Of a stretch of 64,000 bases of DNA, positions 7,630 to 14,999 are shown one piece after another. Every line of letters starts with the position of its first letter. Positions within the stretch are counted from its first letter, which is position 1. The translations under genes were made by a program, and so were the position numbers. This DNA is from Polyangiaceae bacterium (GTDB lineage: Bacteria; Myxococcota_A; Polyangia; Polyangiales; Polyangiaceae): positions 62,001 through 126,000 of the forward strand of contig JANXOF010000095.1 in NCBI GenBank assembly GCA_025353725.1, read 5' to 3'. The notes beneath the pieces were generated by a model. It ran no database searches. It was not told where the DNA came from and saw only the letters and a list, made by a program, of their open reading frames with translations.

Positions 7630-9929
7630 GGCTGCCTCGCAACCCCGACGCGGGAGGCCGCGGTAGGGCGATAGCGGCCGATCGTGATCGCGTAGCCCGA
7701 GCCGCGCGAAGAACCGAGGCACAAAACGGAGTTCAACGACGCGTCCGCCGCGAGCGTCCCCACGGCCATGGCGATGGCAAGGCCACCCGCCGCTTCGTGC
7801 GAGCCGACGCTTTCCGCGCACGGGATGCGTCGACAGGAAGCCCATCCACCGCGCTCGAGGATGGCCTCGAGCTCTGGATTTCCGGAGGCGAGGATCACGG
7901 CGGCGCGCGTCCCTTCGGTAGAGGACGGCGGCGCGATCTCACTCGGCGGCGCGTCGTCATTCCACCAAGCGATCACTTGCTCGACGCGGGCCAAGATGGG
8001 TAGCTTTCTCTGTAGGGCGACGTCCTCGGCCGCGAGCGCGACCGCCCCCGCTCCCTCCCGCCGCGTGGGTCGCTTGCCGGCCTCCGAATCCGCCCGGGCC
8101 GAACCGAAAATCACGCCGAGTACGTGGTCTACGAGGATGCTCTTTTCTTCGACGGCCACCGACGCAACGCGATCGCATACGCCAGTCGCGATCATTTCCC
8201 ACGCCTGCGTGAACGCGCACTCACCCGACACGGCGAGATCGGCGACCACGAGAGTCGGCCCCGTTAAGCCGAGATAAATCGAGACATGACCTGCAGGCGA
8301 ACTCGGGACAAGGTTCGGAAAATCCGAAGGGCTCACGAACCGAGCGCCCTTTTCACGGAGGCGCCGCATGTAAGCCGCCGTCGCGTCGACGGCTCCGTAC
8401 GCGTTGCCAAACACGACCCCGGCGTCACTCGCGCCCGATCCTAGCGCGTGGCTGCAGACGAGAGCCGCAAGGCGCGAGACACGGTCGAGCCGGCGCGCAC
8501 GTCTCGCGTCAAGAGAGGCGTCCACGTCAAGCGCTATCGACTCAGCTTGACAGGCGTGGGTCGATAACTCGGCGATAGCAGCCCCAGAAAAGGTCCCCGC
8601 AGGCGTTATCGCGGCTGCGCCCGTGATGACCACCGGACGACCGCGAGGGCGCCAGGGACGGACCTGCATGGCTCCTCCCGTCACGGAGGCCCGTCCAAAA
8701 ACCAGAACGGCATCCATACCGCCAAAGCCGAAGGAACTCGAAACGGCCACGTTGACGACGCGCGCTTCCGCCTCGCGCACGTGCCGAAGCGGACACTCGG
8801 TATCCGGGTCTTCAAGACCACCGGTCGGCGGAACGATTCCGTTGGCGACCGCCATCGCCGTGATCGCAGCTTCGATGGCCCCGCTCGCCGCCAGCGTATG
8901 ACCGAACTGCCCTTTCTGACTCGATACGGGGATGTGGGCGACCGACGCGCCGAAGACGTGCGCAAGGGCGCGCGCCTCCATGAGGTCATTCAGGGGCGTG
9001 CCCGTGCCGTGGGCGTTAACGTAGTCGACCGACGCCGGCATAACGCCCGCGCGAACGAGCGCCGCATGCATCGCGCGCGCCGGAGCACGTCCACTCGGCT
9101 CCGGATTTGTGATGTGGTGAGCCTCCGCGGCGGTCGACCAACCCAGGAGCGTGCATATTGCACTTTTGCCGCGCGCACGTGCGCCCGAAGCACGCTCGAG
9201 AACGACGAAGCCCGCGCCTTCGCCCAAAGTGAGGCCACGCCGGCCGCGATCGAACGGTTTCGCGCCTGTCGGGTCAAGCGCTCCGAGCGCGTTAAACCCG
9301 CTTAGCGTGATACGGCAAAGCGCATCCGCGGCGCCGCAAAGGACAGCATCCACGACGCCGAGTTCAAGCCAGGTCGCGCCGACGAGGATGGCGTTCGCGC
9401 CGCTCGAACATGCGCTTGACAGCGACCGAACGCGGGAAAACGGCCCGAGTTCGCGCGCGAGGCGCGTCGTGGGCGCGCTGAGTGGATGACTCAACATGCG
9501 ACGCCATTCGACGTCCCCCACGGCAAGGTCGACCTCTCCGCTCGGACGAAAACCACACCCCAGGAGCAGCTCGGTTTCGAGCATTCCGGCCGTCGTCCCA
9601 CCGACCACGAGCCCGATGCGAGCGGGACCTCCGTCACCCGAAGCCTGCGGAGGCCCGAACGACCTAGGGAACGCGAGGCCCGCCGACGTGAGCGCCTCGC
9701 GTGCGGCGTGCACGGCGAGCTCACTCGTGCGCGACACGTCGCCTTCCTTGTCATCCGCGCGCATCCCGGGCACCTCCGCCACGAGGCGCACGCGGTAATC
9801 GTCGGCGGAGAAAAGCGAAAGCTCCGAAAACGCGCGATCACCGCGCACGACGCGCTCCCACGTTTCAGCGACGCTCTTGCCAAGCGCCGTGACCAGTCCG
9901 AGTCCCGTGACAACGATCACCGGTGTCAC
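7626..9929 (-). CDS. Double ketosynthase: FabF-like synthase fused to an inactive ketosynthase-like half
   Basis: The 767-residue protein starts at GTG 9929, overlapping the ACP stop as GTGA. Residues 1-412 form a complete KAS II-type domain: VTGLGLVTALG at the N-terminus, Cys174 in SSACSSG, His307 in NAHGTGT, Lys339 and His344 in SQKGQFGHTLAASGA, and SSSFGFGG near 398-404. Residues about 431-767 restart with VVITGAAAITPAG and keep LVPSSPAGHVSIYLGLTGPTLVV, but the nucleophile position reads ADLAVSG with no Cys. This half looks like a chain-length-factor-like, noncatalytic ketosynthase. The arrangement equals that of the 641-residue protein downstream, so the operon encodes two such fusions. 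Expected role: condensation with the ACP encoded just upstream. Confidence 0.87.
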   Translation of the reverse strand: MTPVIVVTGLGLVTALGKSVAETWERVVRGDRAFSELSLFSADDYRVRLVAEVPGMRADDKEGDVSRTSELAVHAAREALTSAGLAFPRSFGPPQASGDGGPARIGLVVGGTTAGMLETELLLGCGFRPSGEVDLAVGDVEWRRMLSHPLSAPTTRLARELGPFSRVRSLSSACSSGANAILVGATWLELGVVDAVLCGAADALCRITLSGFNALGALDPTGAKPFDRGRRGLTLGEGAGFVVLERASGARARGKSAICTLLGWSTAAEAHHITNPEPSGRAPARAMHAALVRAGVMPASVDYVNAHGTGTPLNDLMEARALAHVFGASVAHIPVSSQKGQFGHTLAASGAIEAAITAMAVANGIVPPTGGLEDPDTECPLRHVREAEARVVNVAVSSSFGFGGMDAVLVFGRASVTGGAMQVRPWRPRGRPVVITGAAAITPAGTFSGAAIAELSTHACQAESIALDVDASLDARRARRLDRVSRLAALVCSHALGSGASDAGVVFGNAYGAVDATAAYMRRLREKGARFVSPSDFPNLVPSSPAGHVSIYLGLTGPTLVVADLAVSGECAFTQAWEMIATGVCDRVASVAVEEKSILVDHVLGVIFGSARADSEAGKRPTRREGAGAVALAAEDVALQRKLPILARVEQVIAWWNDDAPPSEIAPPSSTEGTRAAVILASGNPELEAILERGGWASCRRIPCAESVGSHEAAGGLAIAMAVGTLAADASLNSVLCLGSSRGSGYAITIGRYRPTAASRVGVARQP

Positions 9930-10225
9930 TCCGTGCGAGAGCCTACCGCGTTCGCCTTGCGCTCCTGAACGATGAAGGCCGCGAGTGAACTTACGGAGAG
10001 GAAGATCGGCCGCGCGTCGTCGCCCTCGGGAACGCGGACGCCGAACGCCTCTTCGACGACCATCGCAATCTGCAAAGCGTCGAGCGAATCGAGACCAAGA
10101 CCCCCCGTTTGGGTTTCACCGAAAAGGTGCGCGTCGTCCGCGATAGCGGCCGGGTCTCGCCCCGAAAGGTTCAATTCGGCGACGAGGAGGACCTTGATCT
10201 CGTATTTGAGGTCATCGGCGGACAT
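9926..10225 (-). CDS. Acyl carrier protein
   Basis: The 99-residue product starts at ATG 10225. It has the phosphopantetheine attachment motif GLDSLDALQIAMVVEEAFGV, with the serine in the D-S-L triplet (about residue 46), and an acidic helical profile typical of ACPs. An extended loop (HLFGETQTGGLGLDSLD) before the serine is longer than in FabH-type housekeeping ACPs and resembles ACPs of dedicated polyketide or lipid operons. It is the first gene of the ketosynthase operon and its stop overlaps the GTG of the next gene. The longer frame upstream of 10225 would run through the intergenic region and has no supporting features. Phosphopantetheinylation would be done by a transferase encoded elsewhere. 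Confidence 0.88.
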   Translation of the reverse strand: MSADDLKYEIKVLLVAELNLSGRDPAAIADDAHLFGETQTGGLGLDSLDALQIAMVVEEAFGVRVPEGDDARPIFLSVSSLAAFIVQERKANAVGSRTE

Positions 10226-10241
10226 GGTGGAGAGGTTACCC

Positions 10242-10337
10242 TGATGCAGTCTTGATGCAGTAGAGCATCGAAAGAAAGCCCCACCGCTGCTACAAGTCGT
10301 AGGAAAGGCTGGGCTAAGCCCTACGAAGATAGGAAAG
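10242..10337. promoter_or_regulatory. Two pairs of direct repeats in the divergent ACP / enoyl-CoA hydratase promoter region
   Basis: The 121-bp region between the divergent starts at 10225 and 10347 holds TGATGCAGT at 10242-10250 and 10253-10261. A second pair is CTACAAGTCGTAGGAAAG (10290-10307) and CTACGAAGATAGGAAAG (10321-10337). Paired repeats in a divergent promoter are typical of regulator binding sites. No clear -35/-10 pair was found, and no regulator gene is adjacent. Confidence 0.35.
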
Positions 10338-10346
10338 ACAAGGCAG

Positions 10347-11141
10347 ATGGGAACTCTGGTCAACTACAGGACCGAAAAAGGCGTGGCGGTCCTTACGCTG
10401 AACGATCCGCCAGTGAATGCCTACAGCCACGAAATGCTGAAGGAGCTCGACGGCTACATCCTCGAGGCCCGCTTCGACAACGACGTGCACGTTCTTGTTC
10501 TCACGGGTCGCGGCGAAAAATTTTTCTGCGCGGGCGCGAACATCAACATGCTGCGCGAGGCGGACAGCACATTCAAATACTACTTCTGCCTTCACGCCAA
10601 CGAAACGATTTCACGACTCGAGCAAACGCCCAAGCTTGTTATCGCAGCCCTCAATGGCCACGCCGTCGGCGGCGGACTCGAAGTCGCTCTCGCGTGCGAT
10701 TTGCGGATTGCCCGCACAGGGGAATGCCAAATAGGCCTTCCTGAGATCGCGCTCGGCGTTTTACCGGGAACGGGCGGGACGCAGCGGCTTACCCGCCTGC
10801 TTGGAAAGTCACGCGCGATGGAGATGATGATCGAGGGCGCAAAGTTGAACGTCGAGCGCGCGGCCGAACTCGGGCTCGTCAACAAGGCATGGGCGGCCGA
10901 GTCGTCGGACGATTTTTTGCGCAAGGTCGTCGACTATGCGCGCGGCTTTTGCCCTCCAAACAGCGCGTCGATGGCGGTCGGAGCCATCAAACGTGCCGTG
11001 CAGAGCGGTGCGGAAATGAGCCTCGAGCAGGGACTCGCGTTCGAGCGCGAGCTCCAAGCCGAGCTCTTCGCGTCCGCCGACGCCAAAGAGGGGCTAGACG
11101 CTTACCTTGGAAAACGAAAACCGCAATTCAAGGGCGCCTGA
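10347..11141 (+). CDS. Enoyl-CoA hydratase/isomerase family protein
   Basis: The 264-residue protein is a standard-length crotonase. It has the oxyanion-hole segments FFCAGANI (59-66) and NGHAVGGGLEVALACD (103-118), with the two catalytic glutamates at Glu112 and Glu133 (LPEIALGVLPGTGGTQRL), both present as in active hydratases. The C-terminal helix region ends at KRKPQFKGA. Enzymes of this type hydrate trans-2-enoyl-CoA in beta-oxidation, but related crotonases also act as isomerases or in secondary metabolism, so the substrate is open. The ATG at 10347 is preceded by AAGG. The gene diverges from the ACP-ketosynthase operon across 121 bp, so joint regulation is possible but not shown. Confidence 0.9.
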   Translation: MGTLVNYRTEKGVAVLTLNDPPVNAYSHEMLKELDGYILEARFDNDVHVLVLTGRGEKFFCAGANINMLREADSTFKYYFCLHANETISRLEQTPKLVIAALNGHAVGGGLEVALACDLRIARTGECQIGLPEIALGVLPGTGGTQRLTRLLGKSRAMEMMIEGAKLNVERAAELGLVNKAWAAESSDDFLRKVVDYARGFCPPNSASMAVGAIKRAVQSGAEMSLEQGLAFERELQAELFASADAKEGLDAYLGKRKPQFKGA

Positions 11142-11165
11142 GGCCGCGCGGACCTTTCAGCTGTG

Positions 11166-11192
11166 CGCTCGCGCCCTTAGCCCGCGCGAGCG
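11166..11192. terminator. Hairpin between convergent genes (candidate bidirectional terminator)
   Basis: CGCTCGCG (11166-11173) and CGCGAGCG (11185-11192) form an 8-bp perfect stem around the convergent ends of the enoyl-CoA hydratase and DUF1704 genes, overlapping the last codons of the latter. No T-run follows, so intrinsic termination is uncertain. Confidence 0.35.
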
Positions 11193-12709
11193 AAGAGCTT
11201 GGCGTAGTAGTCGCTAATCGCATCTCCACCGAGGCGCGTAAAAAACGTTGAGTAGGCCATCCAGATGGCCAGGCCGTTGAGGTCGCGGAACATAGGAGGG
11301 AGGTAGTGAGGTGGCTTTACGACGCCATCGTTCACGCGGCGCGCGAGAATAGGCACGTCTTCGTGGGCCACTTTGCCGACGAAGAGAAACGGAATTAAGT
11401 CGACGCGTCGGTGCTGAATCGCGCTTCGTATGAAGGCGTAGTTGAGAACGATACCTTTGCAGTAGCAAGCATCCTTCGTGAAAGGCGCTCCCCCGCCGAC
11501 CACGCCGCCACGAAAGATGCGGCGCGTGTTGTTGAAACACTCCTCCTCGTCGTAGCCCTCGGTGCGAAACCACTCGAAAACGTCCAGAAAGCTAGCGCCG
11601 TCTTCTGCTTTGTCGACCGCAAGAACCCGGTCGTTTAACCGACGCGCCCGACGCGGGTACGTGCGAAAGGTGAAGATTTCGCAAAGCGCGGCAAGGCCCT
11701 CCTGAACCGTCGTCGTGCGGGGCGGGCCCTTACTCAGCCACTTGGCGACGGTTTGCGCTTCGCCGTTGAGCGACGTCGCGACGTGCACCCAGCCCTCATG
11801 GACCTCGAGAATGTCGATGTCGCGTGTCGAAAACTTCGCGCCAGACCGAACCTTAACGTAATCGCTGCCGGCAGCGGCATCGCTGAGGAGAGTGTCATCC
11901 ACCTCAACGCGGACGGCGCTGTCCCCAAAGTAGGCTTCAAAGCGGCGGTTAAGCTCGGCGGCGGCATCGACGGCGTCGATGTTTCGCTCATAGGTCATTC
12001 CTAAAAGCGTCTCGTCGATGTTCGTGAGGATCTCGTAAAGCAAGTGGCCGAGATCACGCAACGACGTCTTGCCGTCGGGAAACTTGTCCTTGCAGGATCC
12101 GTAAAGCTTGCGTGAATAGGCGTAAAAAACTGGCGTACCGCGCGAGCCGAGCATCCGCACGACGTCGCGGTACTCGAGCGCCGTGCTCGTAAGAATCGCG
12201 CCGATGGCATCCGATTCGCCCAATTCGCGGTCGATGTCGCGCGCGATCTCCTCAAACTCGGCCGCCTTCGACGCCGGGTCAAACCCAAGGTCTTGCTTTT
12301 CGTAGTAGCCGGCGTCGACCTTCGGAAGCTCTCGAAAGCGATGCTTACGGAAGTCCTCCTCGATAGCGCCGTCCCACCGAATCGCCTGCAGCACGCGAAT
12401 GGGTCGCTGCGCGTCGACGATACGCGTCGCAATTTGCGCCACGATTTCCTTGTAGCTTCGCCAAGGACCCGCCGCAGGTAGCGGAGGAATGGAGGGATGC
12501 GCGGAAGGAACCGGCTCGCCTTGGCTTTTTTCGAGCTTCTCCGGAGAGGTCACGCTTGCCCGCGCGGGCTTCGATTCGGGTGCTGGCGGGAACACGCTTC
12601 GAGCACTCGCCCTGTCCGCCTTCGCTTCCTTTTCCTTGGTCGGCTTCGCGTCGTCGGACTCTTTGACCTTTCGGCGTTCCGCGTCCTCGGGGGGAGCTCG
12701 TTCGACCAT
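11177..12709 (-). CDS. DUF1704 / MATCAP-like putative metallopeptidase (QEGLA-motif protein)
   Basis: From ATG 12709 the product is 510 residues. An N-terminal 80 residues are Lys/Glu/Pro-rich and likely disordered. The conserved part has HEGWVH (304-309), an H-E-x3-H zinc motif, and TTTVQEGLA (332-340), the signature of proteins annotated as flavohemoglobin expression-modulating QEGLA-motif proteins (DUF1704). This bacterial family is related to eukaryotic tyrosine-tail carboxypeptidases (MATCAP); a metallopeptidase role is therefore likely but the substrate is unknown. The frame stays open to an ATG at 12841, whose codon overlaps the divergent MOSC gene's ATG at 12840-12842; both cannot easily be right, so the internal ATG is preferred. 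No clear ribosome-binding site decides it. Confidence 0.8.
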   Translation of the reverse strand: MVERAPPEDAERRKVKESDDAKPTKEKEAKADRASARSVFPPAPESKPARASVTSPEKLEKSQGEPVPSAHPSIPPLPAAGPWRSYKEIVAQIATRIVDAQRPIRVLQAIRWDGAIEEDFRKHRFRELPKVDAGYYEKQDLGFDPASKAAEFEEIARDIDRELGESDAIGAILTSTALEYRDVVRMLGSRGTPVFYAYSRKLYGSCKDKFPDGKTSLRDLGHLLYEILTNIDETLLGMTYERNIDAVDAAAELNRRFEAYFGDSAVRVEVDDTLLSDAAAGSDYVKVRSGAKFSTRDIDILEVHEGWVHVATSLNGEAQTVAKWLSKGPPRTTTVQEGLAALCEIFTFRTYPRRARRLNDRVLAVDKAEDGASFLDVFEWFRTEGYDEEECFNNTRRIFRGGVVGGGAPFTKDACYCKGIVLNYAFIRSAIQHRRVDLIPFLFVGKVAHEDVPILARRVNDGVVKPPHYLPPMFRDLNGLAIWMAYSTFFTRLGGDAISDYYAKLFARAG

Positions 12710-12839
12710 GTGGCGCTCATTTTCTGCTTTGCGCGCCTCAATATCCAGCAATTTGCAAACAGAGTGACGGACTCGAGCGCTAAAGTGTCGCAATGGGTCG
12801 GTTTTTGATCTCAGTGGTGGTCGTTTTGGGGCACGCGTC

Positions 12840-13640
12840 ATGAACGTCGTCGAACTGCACGTCTATCCACTAAAGAGTGCAGGGGGAATTTCGCTCCAAC
12901 GCACAGACGTGCTTCGAGGAGGCTTTCGTCACGACCGTCGCTTCATGCTGGTCGACGCGAACGGCTCGTTTATCTCGCAACGTTCGCAGCCGAGGCTCGC
13001 GCTCGTCACGACGGCGATGGAGGGCTCGTCGCTTATTCTAACGACCCCGCGGGGCGCTTCGGCCACGGTTCCTCTCGCTCCTGAGGGCCCTCGCCGCACC
13101 GTCCGTATCTGGAACGACATAGTCGAGGCTATCGAGGTGTCAGGCGACGCCGCTCGCATGTTTTCGGACTACACGGGAGCCCCCTGCTCGCTCGTCTTTA
13201 TGCCCGAAGAGGTCGTGCGTCCGCTCGAAGCGCCGTACGGCAAGCCGGGCGAACGCGTCGGCTTCGCGGACGGCTTTCCCGTGCTCCTCGCAACGCGCCC
13301 CTCACTCGACGAACTCAATGGCCGACTCGCGGAACCGATTCGGATGAATCGCTTTCGTGCAAACCTCGTCGTCGAGGGCGGCACACCTTTCGAGGAGGAC
13401 TTGTATGCGCGCGTTCACATCGGTTCGATTGGATTTCGCATGCCCAAACGATGCGCGCGCTGCGAGATTACGACGGTCGAACAGGAGACGGGACGCATCG
13501 GCAAAGAGCCGCTGCGCACGCTCGCCAAGTACCGAGTCACGGACAAACACGTGTACTTCGCACAGAACATCGTCCCAGACCGTGAAGGCTCGATTGCCCT
13601 TGGCGATGCAGTGACCTACCTCGAACCGCTTCGCCGCTAA
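12840..13640 (+). CDS. MOSC-domain protein (YcbX/mARC-like)
   Basis: The 266-residue protein begins with the MOSC N-terminal beta-barrel domain (ELHVYPLKSAGGISLQ, then RHDRRFMLVDANGSFISQR) and continues with a MOSC domain. It contains the conserved Cys in MPKRCARCEITTVEQETG, the residue expected to coordinate molybdenum cofactor. The end FAQNIVPDREGSIALGDAVT is typical. Relatives reduce N-hydroxylated compounds using a molybdenum cofactor and partner reductases; no ferredoxin domain is fused here, unlike E. coli YcbX. Start at ATG 12840 gives the expected N-terminus. It is convergent with the MoxR gene and divergent from the DUF1704 gene. Confidence 0.88.
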   Translation: MNVVELHVYPLKSAGGISLQRTDVLRGGFRHDRRFMLVDANGSFISQRSQPRLALVTTAMEGSSLILTTPRGASATVPLAPEGPRRTVRIWNDIVEAIEVSGDAARMFSDYTGAPCSLVFMPEEVVRPLEAPYGKPGERVGFADGFPVLLATRPSLDELNGRLAEPIRMNRFRANLVVEGGTPFEEDLYARVHIGSIGFRMPKRCARCEITTVEQETGRIGKEPLRTLAKYRVTDKHVYFAQNIVPDREGSIALGDAVTYLEPLRR

Positions 13641-13667
13641 GCCCGCGCGCCGTCAGCCTACGCGGGC
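13641..13667. terminator. Hairpin between convergent MOSC and MoxR genes
   Basis: GCCCGCG (13641-13647) and CGCGGGC (13661-13667) form a 7-bp stem right after the MOSC stop codon, overlapping the 3' end of the MoxR gene. There is no T-run on either side, so it is only a candidate bidirectional terminator. Confidence 0.35.
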
Positions 13668-14714
13668 GAGTACGGCTTTGAGGACGTCCGTGTCTCGAAC
13701 GCCTTCGGCTTCAGCGCGGTAACTCATGACAAGGCGGTGGCGCAGGACAGGTACGACAAGCGCCTTCACATCGTCAATGTCGGCCGCCGCTTCGCCGCGG
13801 AGGGCCGCGCGCGCCTTCGCGGCGAGCACGAGCGCTTGCGACCCACGCGGACCCGCGCCGAAACGAACGAACTCTTCGACCTCTTTGACGCCTACCCCGC
13901 CGGCCGCTTGCGGCCGCGTCGCACGTCCGAGCGCCACCGCGAGCGCTATGGCCGCATCGGTCACCGGAATGCGCGGAACGAGCGCCTGAAGGGCGCGCAC
14001 ATCTTCCGCCAACACAACGCGGGGGACGCGGCCGACGTCGGCGCTCGTCGTCCGGCGAGCGATTTCCCGTTCTTCCGTTTCCGACGGGTAGCCAACGTGA
14101 ATTTCTAAGAGAAAACGGTCGAGTTGGGCCTCCGGGAGAGGATACGTGCCCTCCTGCTCGATCGGGTTACGCGTCGCAAAGACTTGAAACGGGTTGGGCA
14201 GATCGTACGTCACCGTTCCGACCGTGACGCGACGCTCCTGCATCGCCTGGAGGAGCGCCGCTTGGGTCTTCGGCGGCGTTCGGTTGATTTCGTCCGCAAG
14301 AATCAAGTTGTGAAAAATGGGTCCTGGCAAAAACCGGACACGTCGATGCCCCCCCCCCGCCTTGTCTTCGTCTTCCTGGAGCACATCGGTACCCGTAATG
14401 TCAGCGGGCAGGAGATCGGGCGTAAACTGAACGCGCCCAAAAGCGAGCTCTAGCGCTTCGGCAAGCGACGCTACGAGAAGCGTCTTGGCGAGCCCCGGCA
14501 CGCCCACAAGCAACGTGTGGCCACGCGCCATCAGCGCGATGAGCATAAGGTCGACGACCTCTTCTTGGCCGACCACCCGTGCGCCTATCGCCTTGTGAAG
14601 CTCTTTACTAGCGCTCGAAGCTCGCTCCAAAAGCTCCGCGTCACCCACCCCAGCCAACTCGTGCACCAGGTCGCCCGACGGTTCGCGGTTCGTCACTCCC
14701 CCATTTGTTCGCAC
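13653..14714 (-). CDS. MoxR-family AAA+ ATPase with a G10 tract
   Basis: The 353-residue protein is a full-length MoxR ATPase: Walker A GVPGLAKT (about 75-82), Walker B LILADEINR, sensor 1 FATRNPIEQEGTYPLPEAQLDRF, and the C-terminal lid (VKEVEEFVRFGAGPRGSQAL). MoxR proteins are chaperone-like and usually act with DUF58 and VWA proteins encoded next door; here the gene ends convergently against the MOSC gene and no such partner follows. A run of ten G on the coding strand (plus-strand C10 at 14349-14358) encodes part of KAGGGHRR; slippage there would disrupt the ATPase just before the Walker B. The start is GTG 14714; a second GTG at codon 7 is possible. Confidence 0.88.
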   Translation of the reverse strand: MRTNGGVTNREPSGDLVHELAGVGDAELLERASSASKELHKAIGARVVGQEEVVDLMLIALMARGHTLLVGVPGLAKTLLVASLAEALELAFGRVQFTPDLLPADITGTDVLQEDEDKAGGGHRRVRFLPGPIFHNLILADEINRTPPKTQAALLQAMQERRVTVGTVTYDLPNPFQVFATRNPIEQEGTYPLPEAQLDRFLLEIHVGYPSETEEREIARRTTSADVGRVPRVVLAEDVRALQALVPRIPVTDAAIALAVALGRATRPQAAGGVGVKEVEEFVRFGAGPRGSQALVLAAKARAALRGEAAADIDDVKALVVPVLRHRLVMSYRAEAEGVRDTDVLKAVLARVG

Positions 14715-14780
14715 ACCGAAGAGGGGCGTGTCAAAGCAGCCTTTGCACGGATGCCCGACTCGACGTAGAAGCGCAGGCGA

Positions 14781-14999
14781 ATGAGCCAGCCGACGGAGAC
14801 CGTGATGCGGCCCGAGCCGGGGCTAGCCCGAGGAAGGTGGGAGGCGCCGGCGTGGGGCCTCTGGGTTGCTCTCGCCGTCCTTCTTGCCAGCAGCGTAGTC
14901 TACGCGTCTCGAAACGCTTTTCGAGGGGTGGGTCGGCGCTCCGGGCGGCTCAACGAGCCGAAGCGCGGCGCGGCTAAGGTTCACAAGGGCAAGGGATGA
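14781..14999 (+). CDS. Small single-pass membrane protein
   Basis: The 72-residue product has one hydrophobic helix (APAWGLWVALAVLLASSVVYA, about 23-43) and a basic C-terminus rich in Arg and Lys. Its TGA overlaps the ATG of the next gene as ATGA (14996-14999), indicating translational coupling with the flippase/synthase-like membrane protein. No family was recognised. An alternative ATG lies at codon 9. It diverges from the MoxR gene. Confidence 0.5.
   Translation: MSQPTETVMRPEPGLARGRWEAPAWGLWVALAVLLASSVVYASRNAFRGVGRRSGRLNEPKRGAAKVHKGKG

Noticed and set aside
6847-7845. Longer 332-residue form of the lipoprotein between the ketosynthase genes
   Set aside because: The first 72 residues are a shadow of the ketosynthase gene and would hide the lipoprotein signal; the TTG start at 7629 with a TTGA overlap fits the operon pattern.
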